A DNA stretch of 64,000 nt from Siphlonurus alternatus (taxonomy: Eukaryota; Arthropoda; Insecta; Ephemeroptera; Siphlonuridae), in contig OX463787.1 of the NCBI GenBank assembly GCA_949825025.1, positions 14,877,707-14,941,706 of the forward strand, given 5' to 3'. Position numbers and translations under genes: made by a program. The notes beneath the pieces are model-generated. The model saw only the letters and a list, made by a program, of their open reading frames with translations, did not search any database and was not told the DNA's origin. Of the stretch, positions 10,356 to 22,224 are shown one piece after another; the first letter of the stretch is position 1, and every line of letters starts with the position of its first letter.

Positions 10356-13300
10356 ATGATTGTGAAAGTACTGATTGTCGTCTCTCTTGCTTTGTTGTCC
10401 ATTCTGGGTAAATATATCTAACATTATTGTTACTAGCAAAATTATTTCAATTCAAACAAGGCTATAATAGTTTTAAATATTTTTCAGTGTTATGCACAAT
10501 TTCCTTATACTTTAACATGGTTTATATATTTTGTAAACAATGGAGTACTGTCCTCATTTTTTTTTATTGCAGAAATGGATAGAGGGTGAAAAGTTATACT
10601 ATCCTGATTTTTTTCCGATTTTTTAGAGCCCGGGAAGTATTTTTAAAAAATTATTGAAAGTCCTATTTGTGACGTCACGCGGCGTCAAGTCCTATCTTTT
10701 TCTTAAGGAGCGGCGTCTCGTGACGTCACAAAAATAACTTTCAATAATTTTTTAAAAATAGTTCCCGGGCTCTAAAAAATCTGAAAAAAATCAGGGTAGC
10801 ATAACTTTGCACCCTCTATCCATTTCTGCAACAAAAAAAATTGAGGACAATACTCCATTACATTAAAAAATACTAGATCCAACCTGCTAGCAAATATAGC
10901 AAAGTCTAATATCTTCTCTATCAAAACATATCTCTAGATGACTTAGTTTATTATAATATGAGAATTTAATAAACATGTAATCATGTATACCATATACATA
11001 TTACCATGTTTTTTTAAATGAAATGAAACTTAGCTTTCGCTAATTACATCATAACTATTTTAATTACATTTAGATCATACAAAATTAAATACTATAGTAT
11101 TACACAAAAAAAATATATTAATATAAAATAGAAGATTATTATATCACTTTTTACATAATAAAATACAATTTATATTTGGATTAGTTTCCCTGAAAATTAA
11201 TACAATATGCAGCCTACATACAGTAAAATTACAAGGAACCAAAACATTAATTTATTATGCACTGAGGTATATATATGATGCATATTTATCAAATATTTGT
11301 TTATATGTTAATTCTACATAATATAGTTTAACGGCCTACAGTTAACAATAGAATTTCATTTGTTTATTAATTATTTAATATATCTCTCATATGGTAACAT
11401 ATTTTTTTTTATGAATGGAGTACCGACCACAATTTTTTTTATTAAAGAAATGGGTAGAGGATGCAAAAATATGCTACTCTGAATATTTTCAGATTTTTCT
11501 GAGACCGGAAAGTATTTTTAAAAAATTATTGAAAGTCCGTTTTATGACGTCACGGGCGTTAATGTCCTATCTTTTTCTTAAGGAGAGGCGCCTCGTGACG
11601 TCATCAAAATGGACTTTCAATAATTTTTTAAAAATACTTCCCGGACTCAGAAAAATCTGAAAAAATTCAGAGTAGCATATTTTTGCACCCTCTATCCATT
11701 TCTGCAATAAAAAATGTTGAGGTCGTTACTCCATTAAACATACATTCTCGCTTAACGATATATTTTATTTTATTAAAAAATAATCATTTTAGATAACGGA
11801 AGTGCTGAGCAACAAGGTAGAATAATTGGTGGATATGAACCACAGATTAAAGAATTTCCTTGGATGGTAAGTTAAATATTCATTATTATGATAAATATTA
11901 GATGCAAATAACACTTATAACAAAATTGTTACTGTAAAGGAACATGCACAACTTAGCTATTTATCTCAATTTACACAGCGTATTTTTTTTTTTTTTTACC
12001 CTCTCTATAATATCATCCCTCGTCTGGAATAATCTACTTACCACGATTTCGTTGCAATAATGAGCTATCTGCTATTTCAGGTGAGCGCAAGTATGAGCTG
12101 TAAAAAATCCGTGCAATGTAACATAAAGTTCATAATTAAGCTCACCTGAAATAGCAGATAGTTCGTCATTGCAAAGAGATCATGATAGACAGATAGCTAA
12201 GGACGAGAGACGATATTCTTAAAATCATGATGCAAAAAGCTTTGACGTAATATTATGTGAATATAAATTAACACTCATAAGGGGGCATTCACAATGCAAT
12301 TTAACCCTACTTTAGCCTTAATTTTTATCCCCCAGGTTAAAGCGAGTGCTAAACATGGTACTAAATCAAGGGCTAAACATGGTGCTAAAAATTTAGGCTA
12401 AATCAGGGCTAAGCAGATACGTTAACCCCCGATTTAGCCCATCACATTTTTAGTCCCTGGTTTAGTACAATGTTTAGTACTCGCTTTAACCCGGGGGATA
12501 AAAAATTAGGCTAAAGTAGGGTTAAAGTGCTTTGTGAAACCCCCCCATAGAGAATGACATTACATGACTATGACGTCACAAAGTATTGCAACATATTTTT
12601 AAAAATGTAGGAGGTTCAAAAAATAAGATACTTTGGAACTCAATGTCTTTTATTTATATTTTTAAGCAATTAAAAAATATTTTATTCAACAATTCTCTTG
12701 ATTTTCTAAAGGCTTCTCTCCAGACTCCAAACTACCCTCCGTCTTTAATTTGTGGCTGTAGCATCATCAGTCCACGATGGCTTGTCACTGCTGCCTCCTG
12801 TTACCGGTGAGAGCTAACTATTAAGGCTTAACCTGAGATATTCGGACGAAAAAAGTCGCATCGACAGATGTTCTTGAAATTAATTTGGCAGATTTACAAC
12901 AATGGACAACATACATGAATTTTTTTTTTTTTTTGCAGAAATGAATAGAGGGTACTAAATTATGTTACTCTGAATTTTTTCAGATTTTTTTGAGACCCGG
13001 AACTATTTTTAAATAATTATTGAAAGTCCTGTGATTTCATGATTTCAGTTGGCACCCCTGAATTCTTAATAAAAAGGATAGAGACTGGGCGCCTATTGAC
13101 GCCTCCAGGGGGCGTGGCCGCACTTTCAATAATTATTTAAAAATAGTTCTGGGTCTCAAAAAAATCTGAAAGAATTCAGAGTAGCATAATTTGGTACCCT
13201 CTATTCATTTCTGCAATAAAATTTTTTCATGAATGTTGTCCACTGTCCAAATACTGCTGATTTTTTTCAGATTTTTTTAACCCTTGATTTAATTATATTT

Positions 13301-16300
13301 AATTTATTCAAATGAGAATTTCGTATCCTTTCAATGTTAAATTTTTCAATCAACATTACACAAAAATGGCTCGAGATATTTTTTAAAATTTTACATAGAT
13401 TAAAAGCTAATTCCTTTGACTAATTTTATGACTGTTTTCATCTATTTTAAACCGCTGCGTTGCTCGTTCTTGAAACTAGATGAGAATAAATGTGGCAACG
13501 CTCTCAGGGACTGTAGTCACCTCCCACTCGTGCCGATTATAGCATTACTAGGGCGCTACAGTGTTGCCGAGTTTTTTTATGGTGTGACCTTGACAGACAA
13601 ATTCTCAGGTTATACCTTAATTAAAGTAGGGGGTCCATCAGTTGTCAGGCGCGGAGGATTCAGAAAAAAAATTAAGGGGGGGGGAGAACTTCCTGCATAA
13701 AGCAAATGTTAAAGAAAATTGAAGTGGGAGAAATGCCCATGTTAAATCCAATATTTCGAGGGGGGGGGAAGCTGCAACCATCTCCAGCCCCCAACCCTAG
13801 ATCCACGCCTGTCAGCTGTGGAGGGTAGAAAAAAAATGAAAAAAAAAATATATATATTCAAGTGATCCTCCATATCGAAGTGAAATACGAAGAATTCCAT
13901 CTCACATATAGGTTCTTCAGAAAAAAAAAAAATCCAAAGTCAGAGAAAACACGTCACTTAATCTGGGGCCTTGTCTTCTATTTTTAATGTGTTTTATTCA
14001 TAAAACAGACATAGTAAAATTAATATATTACATTAAAATATTTTATAGACCCCAAGAGTTTAAGAAACTCGTGCATAATTCCAATAATTAAATTAAAAAA
14101 TTAAAATATAATGCATAAAATAAAAAATGTATTATTATAATATATAAAGTCTAGTATTTTTCATAACCACCTACGTTATACTTGCTCTGTTTTACTATCG
14201 GAACTAAAAAGGTGTGCTCCTCTCCTTATGGAACTTGTATGCTATTCAGGGGCACACGCACACCTTTTTGGTTCTGATTAGTTGTTTGTAGTCGTTGCGA
14301 CGCAGTCTTTATAAGCGTGGTGAACTTTTTGAATTACTTCTAGATTGGGTCCTATTCTTACCTTCCCTCAAAATTAAAAATCTGCAGTCTTTTGAATCTG
14401 CAGTGTGCAGTGCCAGCAAATGAGGCAGGAGTAAATTTCATTCTGACTCGAGGTGTGAATGGAATTAATTTTTAATACTTTATTATTTACTTTTAGCACA
14501 TCGGAACTCGTCATTAGAGCTAGTTCTAGATACTATAATTACGAAGGATTACTTCGGGGCGTGGTACAATTTATCGCACACCCAGACTACAATCCAGCAA
14601 CTCACGATAATGATATTGCAGTGCTTCAGGTTAGTAATATTAAATAATATATTATATATAAAAACATGTGACGTCATACAAGATTGGCTTTATATCAGGT
14701 TATGCCACCGATTGGACCAATGTTAAAAGGCTTGCCAATCACATTCAAGTATTTCAAATTCACTAATTTCGCGGTTCAATGGGTCTACCAATCAGAAGAA
14801 AGACAAGTGACGATTAGGACTCATTGCACCGGAAAATTTTCAAATGCGCCAATCACAATGCTACATTTTAAATTTCGCGGTGCAATGGGTCCTGGACAAA
14901 AGATGAAAAAAGACGCATGAAATTCACGCGTGTCTTAACTGTATAAAGCCAACCTTGACGTCATAAAGTTTTAGTAGCGAACCTGGTGGTAACAGCTGGA
15001 ACTATGTGCGTCTGGCGGCGAGGATAGATTGACTCTTTAAGGATTATTGTATTTATTGTCACTACGTGTAGTATAATTATTTTCTGACGGTGAAAAAAAA
15101 TATAAATTTTAAATCAGAACAAAAGGATTGTTCACTTTCTGAAGTAAAAAAAGTAATTAATCAGTCCAGTTTTTAAAATATTAATATTTTTAGTTGAAAA
15201 ATATTCTGATTTGACTATATATATATAATGGCCGCCAGATTTCCAATGTTATTCCCAATATTTACATCCTGTACATCTCAAAAAATAGACTGATTTTTGC
15301 TTCATTTTTTTTTTATTTATTTTTATTTATTATTATTTTTTTTTGCTTAAAATTTATATTATAATGTAAGGAATTTAAGGTTTACTATAAATTTCAGAGT
15401 GATTCACCATCTCCTAAGACTGGTGAAAATAATCCTTAATATTGTAAAATCATGTAAATGCTCAGTCAGCAGCCACAGCCTAATTTCACAAAAATGAAAA
15501 AATTAGCTATCAAATAGTTTTGGGCAAATAATATGTAAAAAAAAAAAAAACTTCAACATCGTAAGTTCACATATAAATTTTAAATTTTATTGTTTTGTGA
15601 TTTTCCCAATGCTGTATTGCCGTATCCTCGGCAGAATCAGTCAAAATTTCAGCGGTCAGCGCCATCTCTTGGTCCTTTATGTACTCTATATTATACTTGG
15701 TTTTTGAGTTTTAAGATTCATATTATGACGATCGTGATATATTCTTTTTTTTATACAATACAAACTGTCCAACTAATAATTTTGATATATTTTTTAGCAA
15801 ATGTGAACAGTTTAGTCGACTAAAATTACTACACTTGACTTATGCTCTTTTCCAAATATTTATAGGTTGATAGAGACATGAGTTTTGACTTGGAGGTTGC
15901 AGCCATCGATCTACCAGGTCAAGGGTTTAATCCTCCGACAGGACAGAGCATGTTTGTTGCAGGATGGGGACCTGTGAAGGTATAATTCATTTAATTTAAT
16001 TTTTCTTTTATCAAAATAAACATCATTTCATTTCATTTCATTTCATTTCATTTCATTTCATTTCATTTCATTTCATTTCATTTCATTTCATTTCATTTTA
16101 TTATTTACAACAATAATAGAGTATTGTCGTCAATTTTTTTACTGCAGAAATGGAAAGAAGGTGCAAAGTTGTGCTACTCTGATTTTTTTCAGATTTTTTA
16201 GAGCCCGCGAAGTATTTTTAAAAAATGATTGAAAGTTATTTTTGTGACGTCACGAGATAAAAAGAAAAAAGATCTTAAGAAAAAGATAGCCTCATGACGT

Positions 16301-18524
16301 CACAAAAAGGACTTTCAATAATTTTTTAAAAATACTTCCAGGGCTGTAAAAAATATGAAAAAAATCAGGATAACATAACATTGCACCCTCTTTCCATTTC
16401 TACAATAAAAAAATTTGAGGTCGATACTCCATTAAACATAATTTAAATCAACTGAAAAAAATCTCCAACTCACAATCATTTATATATTCGCATATTCAAT
16501 ATTTTGAACAGGCTCAGTTCCTGCTTGCATGAAAATAGGATTAAAACCATAATTATATTCGAAAAAAATTTATATATATATATATATTATATTATATATT
16601 TGATCTTTTAATAATCTGATTGTAATACCCTTCTAATATTCAGATTTTCAACTTAATATATAATCGTTAAGAGCTGTCTCACATAGCATCGCATGATATC
16701 GCATCGTATGATAAAAAAATTAAGAAGCTTTAGCTTTTCGATTAGGTGTCCGCGCGCACACAGCTTCGTTTCGTATCGCATGTGATCGTACGTTTCTCAT
16801 TTAGAATCGTGTCTAAATTTTTATCATACGATACGATGCGAAGGCAGTGTGCGACCCACCTAATAAACGCAACAATGCATTTAATTTCAGGACCTCGGGA
16901 TTGATTCTTCTTCCCTCCAGGCCGCTACGGTAAAGGTAGTAGACTGGGATACTTGCAACGAACAGTACGCTCTTTATGGAGGTATCACCAGCAACCAGTT
17001 TTGTGCTACAGGAGAGCTGGGGGTTGGAGCTTGCAGGGTAATTATATTTAGGGCAGCACATAATCCAGGTATAATTATTTAAAAGGACACAAATATGTAG
17101 CTTTTGTATTCTATATAAACTATAGCAAATGATATGTGGCAAGCTTTTATAATCGGAAAAAATAATTGCCTTCTATAATTTATAATTATTTTTTCTACAT
17201 TTCCTCCCTTATACGCTGCTGATGCAACACAACACTATGGCGCGGCAGGCTCCTGTAAAGTATGCAATATACGTTGCAGTGACATCACGTGGGATTAGCC
17301 TATTGCAGTGCTTTATTTCCACGAAATACACTTCAGGAACATATTAACGTTATCCCTGCATAATTTGCTTCGCATCTTCAATAGACAAATTTAAAATTTT
17401 AATCAGATTTTTTTTTAAATTAAATCCTAACTGCATGGTACTTCTACTTACTAATTACTCACTTAACTCACTAAGTATAAAACCCGATCCTTCCGCAACC
17501 CTAACTTAGCGTTCCGTGGGCTTTTCCGTTACGAGGGCGGCCACAACCTTGCAATCCATCCCGGCATTTACCTGTGACTGAGGGAAACGTGGAAACCTCA
17601 GTCAGGATGGACGCTACAGCTCTTGTCAATGAACCGGAAGTGCAATGGTTCAAAGCCAGGGGAACCACATGGTGGATAAAAAAAAGCACCTACAGTTTAA
17701 CCACATCCTAAAAGAGTTCTAGTTCATCACTCCTCGCTCTATATATTGTCTGCGTAATCATGATATCCATAAACAATGTAAGAAGGATAATGTTCAAGTT
17801 GTCCGAAGGTGTTCGTGATGTGTACTTTTGTAAAATTTATCTCTTCCACATATGCCTTGGAAAACTTCTCACCTGCAGCCGTGTTATTAATCACCATGAG
17901 CTATGATATTCTTAGGGGGCATGGTGATAAGCAAGGCCGCAAAGGGAAATTTTCCGAAGCGACGAGTGTACTTTAGATAGGGAAATTTGTAGTTTCCTTA
18001 ATTTTTATCTTTGATTTGACGTCATGCAACTCTCCCGTTAAAATTGTATTGGAGGACAAATAAAAAGGTTCGTGACGTCACACCAAAGATAAATGGGGAC
18101 GACTATGTATAAACTAGTTAATTCCCATAAAAAAATTATTGTATGACCCACTGTTCATTGAGAAAATAACACAAAAAATGCAGCTTTAATGTACACTCGT
18201 CGCCTTGTAAAATTTCCCTTTGTAGCCTTGTTAATCACCATGCCCAGGAAGAATAACACAGAGCATGGTGATTAACAATATAAGGCTGCAAAAGGAAATT
18301 TTACAAGGCGATGAATTGTACCTAAAATTCAATATTTCCTTCGTTTTGCCCTCGTGACCTGACGTGTTTCTCAGGGTGGTGACGAGGGCAGTTCCCTGAC
18401 AAGTCAGTTTCAACTGGACGGTGTCGGCTCGTTCGCCAGAGGATGTGGAGACCCCAACTTTCCATACGTTTTCACCAGAGTGTCAGCCTACCGAGAATGG
18501 ATTTACCAAGTCACCGGAATATAA
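10356..18524 (+). CDS. SPH3: secreted trypsin-fold pseudoprotease, seven exons
   Basis: Exons 10356-10407, 11793-11866, 12712-12806, 14497-14629, 15866-15979, 16891-17037 and 18375-18524 join to 765 nt, giving 254 aa. Every intron lies at the same place and phase as in SPH2. It has a signal peptide (1-17), activation site R27-IIGG, Cys56/Cys72 plus an extra Cys58, and TAASC with Ser71 in place of His57. HDNDIAVLQ keeps Asp102 (D113), and GWG is present. C204-R-G-G-D-E209-G has Glu in place of Ser195, with one more residue than SPH2 between Cys191 and Asp194. GVGAC lacks the usual Asp189. AATAAA is at 18637. The introns are long and packed with transposons, yet the frame is intact throughout. 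That suggests the inactive form is maintained rather than decaying. Role unknown. Confidence 0.88.
10539..10859. mobile_element. Family-B MITE, copy 1
   Basis: Ends AATGGAGTACTGTCCTCA and TGAGGACAATACTCCATT. The arms GAAATGGATAGAGGGTG..CTACTCTGA..CCCGGGAAGTATTTTT pair with the other half. TGACGTCA is present on each side of the centre. It lies in SPH3 intron 1. Other copies: 11414-11735, 16115-16433 and 27776-28750. Confidence 0.8.
11414..11735. mobile_element. Family-B MITE, copy 2
   Basis: AATGGAGTACCGACC and GGTCGTTACTCCATT ends; same arms as copy 1 and two TGACGTCA sites. The centre reads TTTTTCTTAAGGAGAGG, the uninterrupted version of the site occupied by another element in copy 4. The 81-aa open frame here is an arm, not a gene. 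Confidence 0.8.
12010..12217. mobile_element. Family-D foldback element, copy 1
   Basis: ATATCATCCCTCGTC..GCAATAATGAGCTATCTGCT..TTCAGGTGAGC is mirrored by GCTCACCTGAAATAGCAGAT..GACGAGAGACGATAT. A better copy is at 51796-52085. It lies in SPH3 intron 2. Confidence 0.7.
12281..12546. mobile_element. 266-bp foldback element
   Basis: GGGGGCATTCACAATGCAAT and TTTAACCCTACTTTAGCC at the left are mirrored by GGCTAAAGTAGGGTTAAAG and TTTGTGAAACCCCCCC at the right. Tandem GGGCTAAA/GGTTAAAG motifs fill the arms. It lies in SPH3 intron 2. Confidence 0.7.
12903..13242. mobile_element. Family-A MITE, copy 2
   Basis: TGGACAACATACATGAA and TCATGAATGTTGTCCA ends with the shared family-A arms and a GGGGGCGTGGCC core. 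SPH3 intron 3. Confidence 0.8.
13646..13811. mobile_element. hAT-like MITE, family C copy 2
   Basis: Starts CAGGCGCGGA and ends GATCCACGCCTG; flanks TCAGTTGT (13638-13645) and TCAGCTGT (13812-13819) match at 7 of 8 bases. SPH3 intron 3. Confidence 0.8.
13846..13975. mobile_element. Solo arm related to the nested element at 27934-28581
   Basis: TTCAAGTGATCCTCCATAT..GAATTCCATCTCA..TAGGTTCT..CGTCACTTAA..GGGCCTTGTC follows the order of one arm of the later element. The second arm is missing. Confidence 0.5.
14683..14954. mobile_element. Foldback element of the GCGGTGCAATGGGTC family
   Basis: ATTGGCTTTATA at the left mirrors TATAAAGCCAA at the right. Internal repeats TTTCGCGGTTCAATGGGTC and TTTCGCGGTGCAATGGGTCC also occur at 51300-51498 and 63640-63799. 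SPH3 intron 4. The open frame at 14684-14920 is repeat sequence. Confidence 0.6.
15041..15435. mobile_element. TTAA-flanked foldback element
   Basis: GGATTATTG at the left and AATAATCC at the right, with TTAA at 15037-15040 and 15436-15439. The right arm (GGTTTACTATAAATTTC..TCACCATCTCCTAAGAC) recurs in reverse complement at 31785-31855. SPH3 intron 4. Confidence 0.6.
16024..16098. repeat. (ATTTC)n pentanucleotide repeat
   Basis: About fifteen perfect tandem copies of the pentamer in SPH3 intron 5. Confidence 0.95.
16115..16433. mobile_element. Family-B MITE, copy 3
   Basis: AATAGAGTATTGTCGTC and GAGGTCGATACTCCATT ends with shared arms and two TGACGTCA sites. Immediately follows the pentamer repeat. 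SPH3 intron 5. Confidence 0.75.
16672..16858. mobile_element. Inverted repeat rich in CGATACGATGCG-like words
   Basis: GCTGTCTCACATAGCATCGC..GCATCGTATGATAAAAA is mirrored by TTTTTATCATACGATACGATGCG..GTGTGCGAC. A foldback just upstream of SPH3 exon 6. Confidence 0.55.
17200..17700. other. Unclassified GC-richer intron block
   Basis: SPH3 intron 6 segment with CGAGGGCGGCCACAACC and a small inverted pair (ACTGAGG..CCTCAGT). A weakly similar ACCATGGAAACCTCACTCAG stretch lies at 22030-22050. It is probably an old repeat; no coding content was recognised. Confidence 0.35.
17885..18345. repeat. Compound inverted repeats before SPH3 exon 7
   Basis: AATCACCATG..AGGGAAATTTTCCGAAGCGACGAGTGTAC pairs with GTACACTCGTCGCCTTGTAAAATTTCCC..AATCACCATGCCC. 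A further copy, CATGGTGATTAAC..AAATTTTACAAGGCGAT, follows. Two TGACGTCA sites lie between. It ends about 30 bases before exon 7. Confidence 0.6.
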
Positions 18525-18776
18525 TGTTGTAAAAGTCTTACCTGACTTGCTTGCTCTAGAGATATATCAATATATGACTGCTATGTAGATGGATACGGAC
18601 CGATTGTATTTTTTGTTTTAATTAAAAAGTTATAATAATAAAGATATTGCAAATATAATATTTTCATGTGTTTTTCTTTTCTATTTTGATAATATTATAT
18701 TGTAAATTTATGATATCTCAATTTATGACAATAGCGAGTAATGAATTCAAGTTATTTCGTTGAAGTTCAATGTTAA
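18525..18776. other. SPH3 3' UTR and spacer
   Basis: AATAAA at 18637-18642, then AT-rich sequence without recognisable features up to a TTAA-flanked element. Confidence 0.5.
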
Positions 18777-19069
18777 GGTAGAGATAACACGGATCAGCTG
18801 GCCCAATGCTAAAAAAAACACTCTTAAAAATTATGAAAAATATTTAAAATGTTCTCCTCTACATCCCCTATCAGTAGGTAAAATATCAGGTATACAAAAA
18901 CGAGCTAGTTTTCGAGTTATTAATTTTTAAAGTTGACTAATTTAACATGGAAGTTCCATTTCTCCATATTAAATTAGAAATGTAGAGGAGAACATTTTAA
19001 ATTTTTTCATAATTTTTATGAATGGGATTTTTTTTAGCATTGGGCCAGCTGATCCGTATTATCTCTACC
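18777..19069. mobile_element. TTAA-family foldback, GGTAGAGATAAC subfamily
   Basis: GGTAGAGATAACACGGATC and its near complement at the right end. Left flank TTAA (18773-18776); right flank TCAA, one change from TTAA. The arms carry AATGTTCTCCTCTACATCCC and CTAGTTTTCGAGTTATTAA. Related copies: 21180-21544 and 23464-23839; more distant: 24704-25038. Confidence 0.8.
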
Positions 19070-19119
19070 TCAAAAGAAAAAAAAAAAAGTTTATGATAAT
19101 CACGTCCATAATATGATGG

Positions 19120-19560
19120 ATCTTCTGGCTTTAAACCAGTTCACTTCCCGCTCAGTAAGGGTCTGGACACCCTGAATGAATGCCAATCCACGAAAATGCA
19201 CACTAAACACATTATCGATTGTCAATTTTTTGAAGTGTTGACGCCATATTGACACTAACTGTTGTCTCAATTAGCGCAAGTGTTCAAGTATTTGAAGGGT
19301 TTGAAGGGTCTAGTATTTAGTGTTTGAAATAGCAACTTCAAACACTAACACAGACACTAAATTTTTTAACATTGATCAGCTGATGCAAATGTTTCCAACT
19401 TTTGACACTACGAAGTGTTGGCGCTAGTTTACAGTAAAGTTGTCTCATTTAAAATAAGTATTTATACTAAATTAGTGTTTGAAGTGTATACACTTTTAGT
19501 TCGCATTCTTTAAATGAGACGCGGCCCCTGTTTCTGTATAACCACTTGAAACAAACAAGT
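19120..19560. other. Spacer with repeated AGTGTTTGAA/TTCAAACACT words
   Basis: Between two TTAA elements. Several loose inverted and direct copies of GTGTT(T)GAAG suggest an old element; no gene is seen. Confidence 0.4.
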
Positions 19561-19563
19561 TAA

Positions 19564-19929
19564 AGGGACAGGGAACCTTAAAAATAAGTATTTTTATTTA
19601 AAATTTACCCAATAACTGCATGTGTATGAATACATGCCACACTGTGGTGAGTGCCTCAGGGTAAGCGCCCAGTGAGTAACTAAAGTGTGGATTGCTGACG
19701 TCAGCAATCACGAAAGGAAACACAGCTGCATCTTTTCCTCGGAACTCACTCCCCCCTCCTCCCGGCCAGCCATGCTCAATGCGATGTTGCTGTGCAATTG
19801 ACCTGCGGCTCTCTATATTTATTTAATTTTTATAAATTCGGGAGTTGGTCCGAAAACGGAAATTTACTCATTTCTCGCATTAACACATAAACTTTTTATG
19901 CATTCATGATTGCATTGTTCCATGTCCCT
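19564..19929. mobile_element. TTAA-flanked element, AGGGACA subfamily
   Basis: AGGGACAGGGAACCTTAAA at the left and CCATGTCCCT at the right, between TTAA at 19560-19563 and 19930-19933. GC-richer interior with a TGACGTCA site and no long arms. Confidence 0.6.
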
Positions 19930-20398
19930 TTAAGGTTTCTGGAGATACATCCTAGTAAACTGAGTGAGTTAGTGTACTGTAATTTAATTTCATATTATTT
20001 ATTATTACAAGATTTAACCTGCCTAAGTATAGTAGATTTTTTTTTTATTTTTTAGCCATTGAGTTCAATGATAAAAATAATCTGTTCCTCAATAACCTTT
20101 GTTAATATTTTGAAAACAATAAAGATCATCGATTATAACATAGATCGATAAATATTCTTTATCATTTATCAGTGTTATCAGTGCTGTATATAAATAGACT
20201 TCAACATGAAATACAATCAAATTTATTTTACATTCCCTCCAAAAGTAAGCGGAAGTAGCTTTGTGTTTATTTTTTTAAATTCAGATTTGAAATTTTACAG
20301 AACAGTTTGCAGTAGAAGTAATGACCTATAGCTATGTATGAAACTAGAGCTCTGAAATATTAATCAGAAACCTTAAACTTTCGGAGGAAATATTATAA

Positions 20399-20735
20399 TG
20401 GACAACATACATGGGATGATGAAAAAATTTTATTGCAGAAATGAATAGAGGGTACCAAATTATGCTACTAAGAATTTTTTCAGATTTTTTTGGGCCCCGG
20501 AACTATTTTCAAATAATTATTGAATGTTCTGTGATTTCAGTTGGCACCCCTGAATCCTTAATAAAAAGGATAGAGACTAGACGCCTATTGACGCCTCCAG
20601 GGGGCGTGGCCGCACTTTCAATGATTATTTAAAAATAGTTCTGGGTTTCAAAAAAATCGAAAAAAAAAATTCAGAGCAGCATAATTTGGTACCCTCTATT
20701 CATTTCTGCGATAAAAAATTTCATGTATGTTGTCC
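20399..20735. mobile_element. Family-A MITE, copy 3
   Basis: TGGACAACATACATGGG and TCATGTATGTTGTCCA ends with shared arms. It lies inside or beside an older CTCCAAAAGTAAGCGGAAGT repeat, as copy 1 does. Confidence 0.75.
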
Positions 20736-20918
20736 ATTTAACTATATCGCAGAACCTTGTCAATATTTTTTAGATTAACGAAGATTAAGTAACATATTGC
20801 TTAATATTCCTTATCACTAAATATGGACTTAAATAAATTGGGAAATAAACAGATAAAAAGTATTTTAAATATAAATAAGATTGTAAACTATGATTATTGA
20901 GTCAGATTGTTATAAATA

Positions 20919-21857
20919 ATGGCCATGAAATTGCTGATTGTTGCTACTCTTGCTGTCTCCATTTTCGGTAAATATAAATTATTAGATGTGCTGAACATTT
21001 TTTATCAATGTCTTTTTGTATAATAATAAGTTTGAAATAATTTATAAATCGATAAAAAAAAGTAAAAGCTGAAGCTGTTCCTCTCATAACGAGAGATGAA
21101 AGTTTTTTAATTTGCATGCTGGAAAAGTTGCATACCCTGCAGGCGCATGCGCAGTGGAAACCATTATAAAGAATATTAAGGTAGAGGTAATACGGATCAG
21201 CTGGACCAATGCTAAAAAAATCCCATTCATAAAAATTATGAAAAAAAATTAAAATGTTCTCCTCTACATCCCCTATCAGTAGGTAAAATATCAGGTATAC
21301 AAATACGATCTAGTTTTTAAGTTATTAATTTTTAAAGTTGACTAATTTAGCATGGAAGTTCCATTTCTCCATGTTAAATTAGAGAACTTTAAAAATTAAT
21401 AACTCGAAAACTAGCTCGTTTTTGTATACCTGATATTTTACCTACTGATAGGGGATGTAGAGGAGAACATTTTAAAATTTTTTCATAATTTTTATGAGTG
21501 GGATTTTTTTAGCATTGGGCCAGCTGATCCGTGTTATCTCTACCTTAAGTTCGTTATTTTTAAAAGTCGTCACTCTCAACGAAGTTTTCATCGTAATTGT
21601 TCGTAGTCCTTCGGCTTGTGTTCGGCCAATGAGGAGGAGTATAACAAGCTGCCTACCAATGGCGGCAGAACAAGAGTATACTTGTCACTTTTGAAAGTTT
21701 TCTACTTGCATGCACCTTGTTTCTAATATTCTAATTTTTTTTTAATTTTTCTTCATTTTCTGTAGGTTTTGTAAATTCAGCAAATGGTGAAGCTTCTTCT
21801 TCAGCCAGGGTTATTGGATGAGGTACCGAGCCACAAATTGAAATAACTCCGTGGATA
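20919..21857 (+). pseudogene. SPH4: broken fourth copy of the serine protease homologue
   Basis: Exon 1 (20919-20967) encodes a signal peptide starting MAMKLLIVATLAVSIFG, with a donor GTAAAT in the same place and phase as SPH2 and SPH3. Exon 2 starts at 21766 and continues in frame to the activation site ARVIG. The next codon is TGA where the others have GGA or GGT, and PQIEITPWI follows the stop. The expected donor after the Trp-Met codons is gone (ATATTA). No exon 3-7 homology was found before 25 kb. The gene is therefore dead by a nonsense change and loss of its 3' exons. A 365-bp TTAA element (21180-21544) sits in its single intron. Confidence 0.8.
21180..21544. mobile_element. TTAA-family foldback with intact target duplication
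   Basis: GGTAGAGGTAATACGGATC to GATCCGTGTTATCTCTACC, TTAA at 21176-21179 and 21545-21548. The arms of about 150 bp pair nearly perfectly around TGGAAGTTCCATTTCTCCA. Confidence 0.9.
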
Positions 21858-22224
21858 TTAATATTTTTTTTTTATTTTATCAATTCAACACTTTTTTTTG
21901 ATTACTGCATGGTCATAATTAACTGAATTTAAATTTTCTCTGGTCTGACATAGAATATAGGATTTTTTGGGTCCCTTCCAACCCAGTACGGTAATTCTAT
22001 CCCAACTGTAGCATTGTTTTGGATGAGGGAACCATGGAAACCTCACTCAGAAGGGTTGGTTATTAAAGAATACAATTATCACCTCCAGGATGCATATATG
22101 TTCTTTAGCAAAAAAGTTCTGTTGAAAACCCAGTGGTGCATCAGATCAAACTTATGATTATCCGATTACGAGTGTTTAACATCAAAATTTACGTACTGCC
22201 AAAAATAGTTGGGGAATCAAGATG
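21858..22224. other. Decayed region after SPH4
   Basis: AT-rich start, then a weak match to the 17500-17700 repeat (AACCATGGAAACCTCACTCAG). No trypsin exon 3 (TAASC motif) is visible. Confidence 0.4.

Noticed and set aside
13416..13700. 94-codon open frame in SPH3 intron 3
   Set aside because: Runs into a hAT-like MITE and matches no family; composition is non-coding.
16813..17142. 109-codon minus-strand open frame
   Set aside because: Antisense shadow of SPH3 exon 6.
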